Of a DNA stretch of 64,000 bases, positions 27,472-35,930 are shown piece by piece. Origin of the DNA: Chondrinema litorale (GTDB lineage: Bacteria > Bacteroidota > Bacteroidia > Cytophagales > Flammeovirgaceae); the NCBI RefSeq assembly GCF_026250525.1, contig NZ_CP111043.1, positions 4,601,001-4,665,000 of the forward strand, written 5' to 3'. Every line of letters starts with the position of its first letter. The first letter of the stretch is position 1. The notes under the pieces were generated by a model that saw nothing but the letters and a program-made list of their open reading frames with translations, was not told the DNA's origin and did no database searches. The position numbers were made by a program, and so were the translations under genes.

Positions 27472-27864
27472 ATGGATCATTTCGAAAAAGTAAAAAACTT
27501 TCTTACAGAGCTTGAATGTGAGATTGTAAGCGAGGACCCGGAAGAACAACTGGTAGTAGTTAACAAAGAAGAGGAAGGTATCTTAAACATGGTGATTGAT
27601 TGTGAAGATCCTATCTTAATTATTGAACAGTTCTTGTTTGATGTAAAAACCGACAACACAGAAACATTTAAAAGTTTACTGCAAAAAAACAGAGAGATTG
27701 TACACGGTGCTTTTACATTAGACGAAACTGGAACAAGAGTAATTTTTAGGGATACTCTCCAATTAGAAAACCTCGATCTTAATGAACTTGAAGGTTCTTT
27801 AAACTCATTAAGCTTATTGATTTCTGAGTATTACGAAGAATTGCTAACTTTTGCTAAGGCTTAA
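27472..27864 (+). CDS. YbjN-domain protein
   Basis: 130 acidic residues resembling the YbjN / type III secretion chaperone-like fold: a first helix FEKVKNFLTELECEIV, strands LVVVNKE and ILNMVIDCEDPILIIEQFLFDV, a helix TFKSLLQKNREIVHGAFTLDE, and a last helix LEGSLNSLSLLISEYYEELL. It lies 39 bases before the PspA-family gene on the same strand. It may be an accessory or adaptor of PspA, but no function is proven for this pair. Confidence 0.7.
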   Translation: MDHFEKVKNFLTELECEIVSEDPEEQLVVVNKEEEGILNMVIDCEDPILIIEQFLFDVKTDNTETFKSLLQKNREIVHGAFTLDETGTRVIFRDTLQLENLDLNELEGSLNSLSLLISEYYEELLTFAKA

Positions 27865-27903
27865 TAATTACTATAGTCGATTAAATAATAATAAATAAAA
27901 ACC

Positions 27904-28635
27904 ATGTCAATATTTAAAAGAATTTTTGGAATAGCATCTGCGGAAACACATGCCGCAATAGATAAACTCGAAGATCCTGTAAAAATGACGGAGCAGGGAA
28001 TAAGAGATTTAAAAACAGATTTAGATAAAAGTTTAAGAGCACTTGCAGAAGTTAAGGCTGTAGCTATCAGAACTAGAAAAGAACTAGAAAGCTCAAAAAC
28101 TACTGCAAAAGATTACGAAGGCAAGGCTGTGCTTTTATTAAAAAAAGCTGAGACTGGCCAAATTGATATTACTGAAGCAGATAGACTTGCTACTGAAGCA
28201 TTAAGTAGAAAAGATCAAGCTTTACAACAAGCTTCTGTAAACCAAAAATCTTTAGCTACTCAAGAAGCAAATGTGGCTAAGATGGAGCAGAATGTACAGC
28301 GACTTAAGAGTCAAATCGGACAGTGGGAGAATGAACTTAAAACGCTTAAAGCTAGAGCTAAAGTGAGTGCTGCCTCTCAAAAACTTAATAAGCAACTTGC
28401 TAATATAGATTCTTCTAGCACAGTAGGTATGCTTGAGAGAATGAAAGAAAAAGTTGATCAACAAGAAGCATTGGCAGAATCTTATGGTGAGATGGCCGAT
28501 ATGTCTACAAGTGTAGATGATGAAATAGACAAGGCATTACTTGGTTCTGGTTCTTCAACTTCTGCTGGCGGATCAGATGCATTAGCCGCTTTAAAAGCAA
28601 AGCTTGCATCAGGTAAAGATTCTGCTGCGGAATAG
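27904..28635 (+). CDS. PspA/IM30 family membrane-stress protein
   Basis: 243 residues, mostly long amphipathic helices forming an ESCRT-III-like coiled coil. The N-terminal MSIFKRIFGIASAETHAAIDKLEDPVKM matches the family's membrane-binding helix and the conserved EDP segment. Later segments include VAKMEQNVQRLKSQIGQWENELKTLKARAKVS and ERMKEKVDQQEALAESYGEM. The last ~35 residues (GSGSSTSAGGSDALAALKAKLA) form a flexible tail with a short terminal helix. PspA proteins stabilise the inner membrane under stress. No pspF or pspBC is adjacent. Confidence 0.9.
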   Translation: MSIFKRIFGIASAETHAAIDKLEDPVKMTEQGIRDLKTDLDKSLRALAEVKAVAIRTRKELESSKTTAKDYEGKAVLLLKKAETGQIDITEADRLATEALSRKDQALQQASVNQKSLATQEANVAKMEQNVQRLKSQIGQWENELKTLKARAKVSAASQKLNKQLANIDSSSTVGMLERMKEKVDQQEALAESYGEMADMSTSVDDEIDKALLGSGSSTSAGGSDALAALKAKLASGKDSAAE

Positions 28636-28658
28636 ATATAAATTATTTTCAATATAAG

Positions 28659-28696
28659 ATATCCCTGGCTTTGTAAAAGGTCAGGGATATTATTTT
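28659..28696 (+). terminator. Terminator after the PspA gene
   Basis: Stem atatccctg / cagggatat with a 14-base loop and a T-rich tail, 23 bases after the PspA stop and just before the next gene. Confidence 0.7.
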
Positions 28697-28712
28697 AAAG
28701 ACTTGTATTGCC

Positions 28713-29039
28713 ATGAATCAACAAAGGTTAGAGCAATTACTTAATTTTTTGAAAGATGATCCTAACGATCCCTTTTTGCTTTATGCAATTGCTACTGAAT
28801 ATGGAGAAGATAATCCGAAAGAAGCTTTAAAATATTACGATAAATTGTTGAGCGAACATCCATCATATTTTGCTACCTATTATCATGCTGCGGCATTATT
28901 AGCCGAAGAGGAAGAAATTGAAAAAGCGAGAGAGGTTTATTTAAAAGGAATCGAAGTTTGCAAAGACATTGGTGAAGTAAAAGCATTGCAAGAAATTCAA
29001 AATGCTTATCAAAATTTTTTATTCGAATATGATGAATAA
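28713..29039 (+). CDS. Small TPR protein
   Basis: 108 residues forming about two and a half tetratricopeptide repeats: DDPNDPFLLYAIATEYGEDNPKEALKYYDKLLSEHP, then YFATYYHAAALLAEEEEIEKAREVYLKGIEVC. No signal peptide, so cytosolic. Similar short TPR proteins are common in Bacteroidota and probably serve as protein-interaction modules. It follows the PspA terminator, so it likely has its own promoter or receives read-through. Confidence 0.8.
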   Translation: MNQQRLEQLLNFLKDDPNDPFLLYAIATEYGEDNPKEALKYYDKLLSEHPSYFATYYHAAALLAEEEEIEKAREVYLKGIEVCKDIGEVKALQEIQNAYQNFLFEYDE

Positions 29040-29245
29040 TTATCAATAAATGCGGTCTTAAAATAATACTATTTGTAATTTTTTCATTTAAGAATTATCA
29101 AATCTTAAAAAAACAATTATTAATTTCTAAAACGATTTTGTATTTTTTGAAGTAATTACATAGATTTAAGGACGTATAGTACGATTAATGTTAATTTTTT
29201 TAACTTTTAAGAGTTTTATCTTTCTGAAAAAAGCTTTCTGAAATC

Positions 29246-30175
29246 ATGGAAGATTACAATAAAATTATAGAATCATTAAATACTCGCTTTAATGGCACAA
29301 GGTATGTTGATGTCATACAATCTGTTAAAATTTCAAATTTCTATGAATTTCAGAACTCTCTGATATTACTCAGAAATGGCAAAGGTTTTTACGGGCCAGA
29401 GCAAGAAGAACTTTCAGTAGGAGATATTTTATTTCTACCGGGTAGTAAAGGAACCGATTTAAAGTTAGGCCTTTCTGATGGTGTATCTCTTAATAACGAG
29501 GAGTTTTTTAACAAGAGAGAGCAGTTTTTAAGAGCAAGATCGCTTCATCAAATAAACAAAAGTGATGAACCTGTAGCTACATTATTAACAGTATCTTTTG
29601 ATGTAAAAGCATTCGATTCTGTCAATTTCTTTAATTCTCTGGATATTCCTCCATTTGTAATTAAAGGGGCTTCAGCGTTAAGTACGCTTATGTCTAAGAT
29701 CAATAACGAGGCGCAGCACGAGTATCCCGGTAAGACGAGAATTATCAATTTATATACAGATGAGTTGGTAATTGAGGTTTTCAGATACATCTTAAACAAC
29801 AATCTCTTTGTAGAAAAATTAGCTACCAACAGTAATTACTTTAAAGATCCAAGGCTTATAGATATATTCAATTACATAAAAGAAAATCTTGCAGGAGATT
29901 TATCAAATAAAGTTTTAGCAAATGTTGCAAACGTATCAGAAGATTATGTGGGGCAATATTTTAAAATGCTTACAGGAATCAATCCGCAAGATTATATTGA
30001 ATATCAAAGAATGGAAAAAGCAGTTTCATTATTGAGAACTTCTAAGAGAAGTATTAGAACTATTGGCAGCGATGTAGGCTATAAAGACACTGCTTATTTC
30101 TGTAGAAGATTTAAAATGATGTTTGGAATTCCTGCTGGAAAAATGAGACGAAGAGAGTCATTAATGGACGTATAG
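29246..30175 (+). CDS. AraC-family transcriptional regulator
   Basis: 309 residues. The N-terminal ~170 residues show a cupin-like sensor segment (SLILLRNGKGFYGPEQEELSVGDILFLPG). The C-terminal ~105 residues are a double helix-turn-helix of AraC type: IFNYIKENLAGDLSNKVLA, NVSEDYVGQYFKMLTGINPQDYIEYQRMEKA, then RTIGSDVGYKDTAYFCRRFKMMFGIPAGKMRR. It stands alone with a terminator after it. Effector and targets are unknown. Confidence 0.9.
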   Translation: MEDYNKIIESLNTRFNGTRYVDVIQSVKISNFYEFQNSLILLRNGKGFYGPEQEELSVGDILFLPGSKGTDLKLGLSDGVSLNNEEFFNKREQFLRARSLHQINKSDEPVATLLTVSFDVKAFDSVNFFNSLDIPPFVIKGASALSTLMSKINNEAQHEYPGKTRIINLYTDELVIEVFRYILNNNLFVEKLATNSNYFKDPRLIDIFNYIKENLAGDLSNKVLANVANVSEDYVGQYFKMLTGINPQDYIEYQRMEKAVSLLRTSKRSIRTIGSDVGYKDTAYFCRRFKMMFGIPAGKMRRRESLMDV

Positions 30176-30202
30176 ATTAGAATTAGCTTATTTTTATATA
30201 CT

Positions 30203-30236
30203 GGCAATGTTCAAATAATTGAGCATTGCCTTTTTT
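30203..30236 (+). terminator. Terminator of the AraC-family gene
   Basis: A 12-bp stem with one G-U pair (ggcaatgttcaa / ttgagcattgcc), a four-base loop and six T. Confidence 0.85.
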
Positions 30237-30420
30237 AATTCTTAGCAGGATTCAAATATTTTCTTAGATATGTTATACTTACTTGATAATAAATGTTAAT
30301 TTTGTTTAAAATTAAGTTTACATCTATACGTTTTAATGTATTGAGAAATATAGATTTTGCCTATGCTATAAAACTACAAATCGTTATACTTTCTAAAATA
30401 TAAACCTTAAAATATTAGCC

Positions 30421-30585
30421 ATGAAACGGTATCTGTTTTTTACATTGTTTCTTTGCTTTTTATTTTTGATTAACTGGATTTCAAAAGCAAAATCAACTAC
30501 TAACATTACAAAGAAAATACCTGCAAAAAGCATTAGTACAGACAAACAACTTCCAACCTCCTCTGATCATAAACTAAACAAATAA
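30421..30585 (+). CDS. Small exported or membrane peptide (54 residues)
   Basis: A 54-codon frame begins at an ATG and ends at TAA. Residues 2-18 are strongly hydrophobic (RYLFFTLFLCFLFLINW) and are followed by a Lys/Thr/Ser-rich tail. This looks like a signal peptide or single membrane anchor with a short soluble part. It lies between the AraC terminator and the convergent DUF819 gene. No homology is recognised; the support is the hydrophobic-then-polar composition and the start position. Confidence 0.45.
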   Translation: MKRYLFFTLFLCFLFLINWISKAKSTTNITKKIPAKSISTDKQLPTSSDHKLNK

Positions 30586-30659
30586 CTAATTTACATTTAA
30601 TCTTTTCAGGTGATATAGTCTTCAATCTTTAGAAGTTTACAAGCTTTTAATTGCTTGCT

Positions 30660-31826
30660 TCATATAATGCTGGCAATTATAAAAGCGATGTAGGTACCAA
30701 CTCCATTGCCTAGCGCACCAACTAAAATGCCTGGTAGTAAGAGGTCATTTCTATTTAAACTTTTAGCTAATGCTAAAGCAGTAGAAGAGCCGCCTATATT
30801 TGCCTGAGAAGCAATAGAAATTAATTCCCAATCAATTTTTATAATAGCGCCAATTCCAAAAAGTACTATTGCATGCACAATTACAAGGATACAAGCAAAC
30901 ACCATTAAATTAATTGCTATAACTCCAATAGAGGCTAGTGCAGACAATTCGCAATAAGCACCTATCACTATTAAAAAAAGATAGACACTGTATAAGCCTA
31001 AAAATCTACTGCCTTTAATTTGATGAATGGCTTTTATCTGTGCAAGTATTAATGCTATTGTTGTAACTATTATAATAGTGGGCATTTCTACTCCAAGCTC
31101 ACTAAAAGCAAGGCTTATTAAATCTGAGAGGAATAGTGTTACAGCTCCAAGAAAGAGTAAAATGCTTATACTAGTAGTATTTACACTTACTGTGTCTGCA
31201 CTATTAGAGGTTTCTACCGAATTACCCAAAGGCATCGCTTGTATTTGAGGCTTTCTATTAAAGAATTTATTAAAAAACTTCGGAAGGGCTATACATACCA
31301 CCATCCATACGGTGGTAATAATATTATCAACTGCAACAGCTCCTGCATAGATGTTACCTTGTTCCATCATGTTATAATGAATTGCTAAAGCATTAAAATT
31401 GACACTGCCTCCAATATAAGTGCCTGTAAACATTCCTGCTACAGCTTGATAAGAATCTCCAAAAGCCTCTTTTCCATCTATTAAATATATTCCTAATAAA
31501 GCACCGCAAGCAGTTCCAAAAGCCCCTAGAAAAAACATAGTTAGCATAGGTAAACCAGCTTTTTTAAGGCTTTTTAAATTGACTTCTAAGAGTATATAAA
31601 AAATAGAAAGAGGAGCAAGGTAAGTAAATATTCCACTATATAAAGGAATACTATTAGATGCCGAAGGTATTAAACCCGAGTTTGAGAGGATGGCTCCGGC
31701 TATAATAACCAAAAGGGCTGTCCCAAAATATTTGAAGACAGCCCTTTTCGAAATTACTTCCATTAAAAATATGCTCAAATTAAGTATAGCAAATACATAG
31801 ACAGGGTTTTGTATGAAGTTTTCCAT
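30660..31826 (-). CDS. DUF819 family membrane protein
   Basis: 388 residues with about eleven membrane segments. The family pattern is visible in FFLGAFGTACGALLGIYLI, FTGTYIGGSVNFNALAIHYNM, AVDNIITTVWMVVCIALP and the C-terminal ASQANIGGSSTALALAKSLNRNDLLLPGILVGALGNGVGTYIAF. DUF819 (YjcL-like) proteins are presumed transporters of unknown substrate. The gene lies 27 bases downstream of the MATE exporter gene on the same strand, so the two may form an operon. Confidence 0.85.
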   Translation of the reverse strand: MENFIQNPVYVFAILNLSIFLMEVISKRAVFKYFGTALLVIIAGAILSNSGLIPSASNSIPLYSGIFTYLAPLSIFYILLEVNLKSLKKAGLPMLTMFFLGAFGTACGALLGIYLIDGKEAFGDSYQAVAGMFTGTYIGGSVNFNALAIHYNMMEQGNIYAGAVAVDNIITTVWMVVCIALPKFFNKFFNRKPQIQAMPLGNSVETSNSADTVSVNTTSISILLFLGAVTLFLSDLISLAFSELGVEMPTIIIVTTIALILAQIKAIHQIKGSRFLGLYSVYLFLIVIGAYCELSALASIGVIAINLMVFACILVIVHAIVLFGIGAIIKIDWELISIASQANIGGSSTALALAKSLNRNDLLLPGILVGALGNGVGTYIAFIIASII

Positions 31827-31853
31827 TCAGTAATTAGCTGATTGTTGTAAAGT

Positions 31854-33263
31854 TTAGACCATTACTTTCTTCCACCTACCTTGTCTAAATAATATAATAC
31901 TAATTATAGCCAATAATGAGAGGGAAAAAGCAATTGCAAAATATACACCAGCAACCCCAAAACCAAAATAAACAGAGGAAAACCAAGCTAAGGGTATTTG
32001 TACCAACCAATAGCAGATAAAATTGATTAATGTAGGTGTAAAAGTATCTCCAGCCCCATTAAAAGATTGGCTTATTACCATTCCATATGCAAAGAAGATG
32101 TATCCACAACATATAATTTTTAAACTTAAGGTTGCTTGAGAAACTACTTGAGGTTCTGATGTAAAAATGCCTACAAAATCATTTGCTCTTATAAAAAATA
32201 AGGCTGAGATTAAACCAAGAAAAATCATGTTGTAAAATGATGCCAACCAAACAGCTTTTTCTGCCATTTCTGGCTTTTTTGCACCAAGGTTTTGGCCAAC
32301 CAGCGTAGCAGCAGCATTTGCCACTCCCCAAGAAGGAAGAATAGTAAACATGATAATTCTAAAAGCAATAGTATAACCCGCTACTGCATCACTACCAAAA
32401 GTTGAAATAATTCTTACCATAAATACCCAACTGGCTGAGCCTATCATAAACTGAATAGTACCACCTGTAGATAGTTTTATAAGTCTGAGAATTAATTTTT
32501 TCTCAAGAATAAAATCTTTTAGTTTTATTTTAATAACAGATCTATTACTTGTAAGCGCATAAACCTGAATTAAAACACCAATACCTCTACCCACATTTGT
32601 TGCAATTGCTGCACCTTCTAAACCAAGTTGTGGAAATGGGCCTAAACCTAAAATTAAACAAGGGTCTAGTATTAGGTTAATACCATTTGAAACCCAAAGC
32701 ACACGCATAGCTAAAGAGGCATCACCAGCACCTCTAAAAATAGCGTTAATCAGAAATAAGAAAAGAATAGTAATATTACCACCCAACATCCACTGAATAT
32801 AAATTAATCCACTTTCAGCCAGCGCTTCTTCAGCACCCATTAGAAGCAATATTTCTTTGGCGTAGATCAATCCGAATAAGCCGATTGTAAGACAAATAAA
32901 CATTGTAAGCGATACTATTTGCCCAGCTGCATGAGAAGCTGCTTTTGTATCTTTTTCACCAATTCTTCTAGAAATCATGGCTGTAGCACCTAAGCTCAAA
33001 CCCATTCCTATAGCATAAATTAATGTAAGTATAGATTCTGTAAGGCCAACAACTGCAACTGCATCTACACTTACTTTAGACACAAAGAATACATCAACTA
33101 CAGCAAACAACGATTCCATTAACATTTCGAGAATCATTGGCACTGAGAGCATAAAAATAGCTCTCTTGATGTTGCCATCTGTAAAGTTTTTTTCTTTACC
33201 TTGAATGGCTATTAAAAACTCATTAAAGAGTTTCTTTAAATAATTGAGGGTAAAAAACCTCAT
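31854..33263 (-). CDS. MATE family efflux transporter
   Basis: 469 residues with twelve membrane segments. Family features are the N-terminal GNIKRAIFMLSVPMILEMLMESLFAVVDVFFVSKV, EAILTLIYAIGMGLSLGATAMISRRIGEKD and the second-half equivalents SWGVANAAATLVGQNLGAKKPEMAEKA and SQSFNGAGDTFTPTLINF. These are Na+- or H+-coupled multidrug/toxin exporters of the inner membrane. The gene lies next to the tRNA cluster and precedes DUF819 by 27 bases. Confidence 0.92.
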   Translation of the reverse strand: MRFFTLNYLKKLFNEFLIAIQGKEKNFTDGNIKRAIFMLSVPMILEMLMESLFAVVDVFFVSKVSVDAVAVVGLTESILTLIYAIGMGLSLGATAMISRRIGEKDTKAASHAAGQIVSLTMFICLTIGLFGLIYAKEILLLMGAEEALAESGLIYIQWMLGGNITILFLFLINAIFRGAGDASLAMRVLWVSNGINLILDPCLILGLGPFPQLGLEGAAIATNVGRGIGVLIQVYALTSNRSVIKIKLKDFILEKKLILRLIKLSTGGTIQFMIGSASWVFMVRIISTFGSDAVAGYTIAFRIIMFTILPSWGVANAAATLVGQNLGAKKPEMAEKAVWLASFYNMIFLGLISALFFIRANDFVGIFTSEPQVVSQATLSLKIICCGYIFFAYGMVISQSFNGAGDTFTPTLINFICYWLVQIPLAWFSSVYFGFGVAGVYFAIAFSLSLLAIISIILFRQGRWKKVMV

Positions 33264-33388
33264 GACAGTAAAATTTAAGAAATGACCGAATAAAATTAAG
33301 AAAGGAGAGTAGGAATGTTACTCCTTAGCAAATGGTATTAAAATTAGATGTGGACATAAATATAAGCATCGGTCAAGAGCTTTAGTAG

Positions 33389-33413
33389 AAAAAAAATCTA
33401 ACTCACTGAGTTA
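33389..33413 (-). terminator. Terminator of the first initiator tRNA copy
   Basis: On the minus strand a 6-bp stem (taactc / gagtta) with a three-base loop is followed by a T run. It lies six bases beyond the tRNA 3' end. Confidence 0.6.
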
Positions 33414-33418
33414 ATTAG

Positions 33419-33491
<73 letters not shown>

Positions 33492-33503
33492 TTTTTGTGA
33501 TTG

Positions 33504-33533
33504 CAAACGTAGGGAATAATTTCAATAAATCAA
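33504..33533 (-). promoter_or_regulatory. Promoter of tRNA-fMet copy 1
   Basis: On the minus strand TTG (33531-33533), 19 bases, then TACGTTTG (33504-33511), matching TAnnTTTG. The -7 box ends 12 bases before the tRNA 5' end. Confidence 0.8.
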
Positions 33534-33624
33534 TATTTTATTGAAATTAATTTATAATTTTCTAGTAAATCAGTTAGTGAAATGTATAAAATGCAGAAAG
33601 ATGAATTCCTTTGAAACTGTAAGA

Positions 33625-33657
33625 CAAAAAAAAAGTCTTCCAACTAATTGAAAGACT
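33625..33657 (-). terminator. Terminator of the second initiator tRNA copy
   Basis: On the minus strand the stem pairs agtctttcaa with ttggaagact around a 4-base loop, with one mismatch, followed by a long T run. Confidence 0.8.
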
Positions 33658-33663
33658 AACTTG

Positions 33664-33736
<73 letters not shown>

Positions 33737-33748
33737 TTTTTGTGACTG

Positions 33749-33777
33749 CAAATGTAGGAATAATTTCAATAAATCAA
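33749..33777 (-). promoter_or_regulatory. Promoter of tRNA-fMet copy 2
   Basis: On the minus strand TTG (33775-33777), 18 bases, then TACATTTG (33749-33756). The arrangement is the same as for copy 1. Confidence 0.8.
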
Positions 33778-33872
33778 TATTTTTTTTGAATTATTTTATT
33801 TCTTTATTGAAAAGCTAAAAATGATCGGAGTATAAAGAAGAAAATTTACTTACTTAAGAAAGGAAGAAGCAT

Positions 33873-33903
33873 AAAAAAAAGTCTTTCAAATATTTGAAAG
33901 ACT
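33873..33903 (-). terminator. Terminator of the third initiator tRNA copy
   Basis: A perfect 24-base palindrome (33880-33903, arms agtctttcaaa and its complement) followed on the minus strand by a T run. Confidence 0.85.
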
Positions 33904-33910
33904 TGTCTAG

Positions 33911-33983
<73 letters not shown>

Positions 33984-33995
33984 TTTTTGTGATTG

Positions 33996-34025
33996 CAAAT
34001 GTAGGAATAAATCCAATTAAATCAA
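33996..34025 (-). promoter_or_regulatory. Promoter of tRNA-fMet copy 3
   Basis: On the minus strand TTG (34023-34025), 19 bases, then TACATTTG (33996-34003). It lies within the leader of the divergent era gene. Confidence 0.8.
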
Positions 34026-34058
34026 GTATTTTTACAAAAAAATTATAAATAAAATTTT

Positions 34059-34940
34059 ATGAAAGAGCACAAAGCAGGGTTTGTAAACATTATTGGCAAA
34101 CCTAATGCAGGTAAATCAACACTCATGAATGGTTTGGTAGGTGAAAAGCTTTCGATCATTACCTCTAAAGCACAAACTACCAGACATAGAATTATGGGAA
34201 TGCTAAGTGGGGAAGACTATCAAATAATATATTCTGATACTCCGGGAATTATCGAACCCAAGTATGAGCTTCATGCAGCAATGATGAAATTCGTTGAAAC
34301 TGCTTTTGAAGATGCTGACATTATTCTTTACATAGTTGACATAAAAGATGAAGATTTTGATGAAAAGCTTTTAAAAAAGCTTGAAGACTTAAATAAGCCA
34401 ATTATTCTTGTGATAAATAAAATTGATCTTGAAGAACAAGAAAAAGTATTAGAAAAAATTGCACTTTGGAAAAGCCGCATTCAAGCTAAACATATTATTC
34501 CAGTATCTGCTTTGCATCAATTTAATATTGAAACACTATTTGATACAATACTTGAGTATTTGCCAGCACACCCACCTTATTTTGATAAAGAATCTCTATC
34601 TGACAAAACTGAAAGATTTTTTGCCGCAGAAATTATTAGAGAAAAGATTTTCTTAAATTATGAACAAGAAGTACCTTATGCTTCAGAGGTTTCTATAATT
34701 AGCTTTAAAGAAACTGATAAAATAATAAGAGTTTCTGCCGAAATTTATGTTGAACGCAAAAGTCAGAAGGCAATCATTATCGGGAAAGGGGGAGCAAGTC
34801 TTAAAAAAGTAGGAATTGAAGCCAGAAAAGACATGGAAAAATTCTTTGGGAAGCAGGTTTTTCTTGAAACTCATGCCCGTGTAGAGGAGAATTGGAGGAA
34901 AAAAGAAAAAAAATTAGACAAATTCGGATATAATGGCTAA
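34059..34940 (+). CDS. era: GTPase Era
   Basis: 293 residues. The GTPase domain has G1 GKPNAGKSTLMN, a G2 region KAQTTRHRI, G3 DTPGI and G4 NKID, followed by SALHQF. The C-terminal KH domain (RVSAEIYVERKSQKAIIIGKGGASLKKVGIEARKDMEKFFGKQVFLETHARV) binds the 3' end of 16S rRNA. Era assists 30S subunit assembly. It lies beside the initiator tRNA cluster, which is divergent from it. Confidence 0.96.
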   Translation: MKEHKAGFVNIIGKPNAGKSTLMNGLVGEKLSIITSKAQTTRHRIMGMLSGEDYQIIYSDTPGIIEPKYELHAAMMKFVETAFEDADIILYIVDIKDEDFDEKLLKKLEDLNKPIILVINKIDLEEQEKVLEKIALWKSRIQAKHIIPVSALHQFNIETLFDTILEYLPAHPPYFDKESLSDKTERFFAAEIIREKIFLNYEQEVPYASEVSIISFKETDKIIRVSAEIYVERKSQKAIIIGKGGASLKKVGIEARKDMEKFFGKQVFLETHARVEENWRKKEKKLDKFGYNG

Positions 34941-35035
34941 AAAAAATTAAATTTTTTTTGTCATACCCTGAGAGTTAATTGTCTTGGTTGAAAGTGAATT
35001 TCTATAATACTTACTTTCATCTAATTTCAATCTAC

Positions 35036-35200
35036 ATGAAAAAGACAAAAATCAATTTCAGAAACATCGCTTCTAAAAGCTTAGATATTTACTCTCAAAA
35101 GTTTGAATCGGCAGTAAAAATATTTGAAATTGCTTCTGAAGAAGACAGATTGAGAAGTACAACTGCGGCAATGCGTAGCAGATTTGCGAGCTTTAACTGA
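35036..35200 (+). CDS. Small basic protein (54 residues), unknown
   Basis: 54 residues beginning MKKTKINFRNIASKSLDIYSQ. It is helical and charged, without a signal peptide or membrane segment, and ends TAAMRSRFASFN. The frame is open 19 more codons upstream, but the ATG at 35036 is the more likely start. It lies 95 bases after era, perhaps in the same transcript. No family recognised. Confidence 0.5.
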   Translation: MKKTKINFRNIASKSLDIYSQKFESAVKIFEIASEEDRLRSTTAAMRSRFASFN

Positions 35201-35224
35201 ATTTAATTATATAAGAGGAAAGCA

Positions 35225-35836
35225 TTAAAACTTTAGTGTTTTTCTCTTTCCTTTTTTATTGTATTGATACCAGGTGCCAATTCTTTCGGCATCCTTGTAA
35301 CTCCCTTCAAATTCCAGAGAGCCATCTTCTCTGTAAAATCGCCAAAGACCATTTTCTTTGTTATTTATAAACTGACCCTTTTGGTAAAGATTCCCATTTT
35401 CGTGGAAAATATACCAATCGCCATTTGGTAAACCATTCTTATAATTGCCAATTTGCCTTAAGCAAGAGTTTTCAAAGTAAAAATACCATTCACCCTCATT
35501 CAAACCATTATTGTAAATTCCTGTTTTCTTTAATTGCCCATCAGGGTAGAAGTCCGAAGCTCTGCCTTCAAGCAATCCATTTTCCCATCTTTCAATATGT
35601 TGTAAATTGCCATCAAAATCGTAGTATTTACAAATACCTTCTAATTCGCCATTTTTATAGTATTCATGAGCACTTATGGTACTATCTGGATAATAAGTTA
35701 TCCAAAAGCCTTCTCTTAAATTTTCTGTTAATTCTCCTTCAGCTTTTAATGCACCATTATCATAAAACTCTTTAGAATTTTGTGCGAAAATTAAATTTGT
35801 TGAGAAGATCAGAAAAAAATAAAATAGGTATCTCAT
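35225..35836 (-). CDS. Exported MORN-repeat (YwqK-like) protein
   Basis: 203 residues. A signal peptide (LFYFFLIFSTNLIFAQ) is followed by about seven MORN-variant repeats of the form YYxxGxLxGxxxxYxxxGxL (for example WITYYPDSTISAHEYYKNGELEG, WYFYFENSCLRQIGNYKNGLPNGDWYIFHENGNL). Annotators often label the family 'toxin-antitoxin system YwqK antitoxin', but no toxin gene is adjacent. Probably a periplasmic or surface beta-sheet scaffold. Confidence 0.85.
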   Translation of the reverse strand: MRYLFYFFLIFSTNLIFAQNSKEFYDNGALKAEGELTENLREGFWITYYPDSTISAHEYYKNGELEGICKYYDFDGNLQHIERWENGLLEGRASDFYPDGQLKKTGIYNNGLNEGEWYFYFENSCLRQIGNYKNGLPNGDWYIFHENGNLYQKGQFINNKENGLWRFYREDGSLEFEGSYKDAERIGTWYQYNKKGKRKTLKF

Positions 35837-35877
35837 ATTGTTTTAGAATATTAAAATGTATCCGGCTACTTTAAAAC

Positions 35878-35911
35878 AAAAAAAGGCTGAATCCATTCAG
35901 GAAACAGCCTT
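35878..35911 (-). terminator. Terminator of fba
   Basis: On the minus strand the stem aaggctg / cagcctt with an inner tgaat / attca pairing is followed by a T run. It lies 20 bases beyond the fba stop. Confidence 0.75.
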
Positions 35912-35930
35912 AATTAAAATGGGAAATTTA

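Noticed and set aside
35225..35836. YwqK-like protein as an antitoxin
   Set aside because: The label is inherited from database names; there is no toxin partner and the protein is exported.
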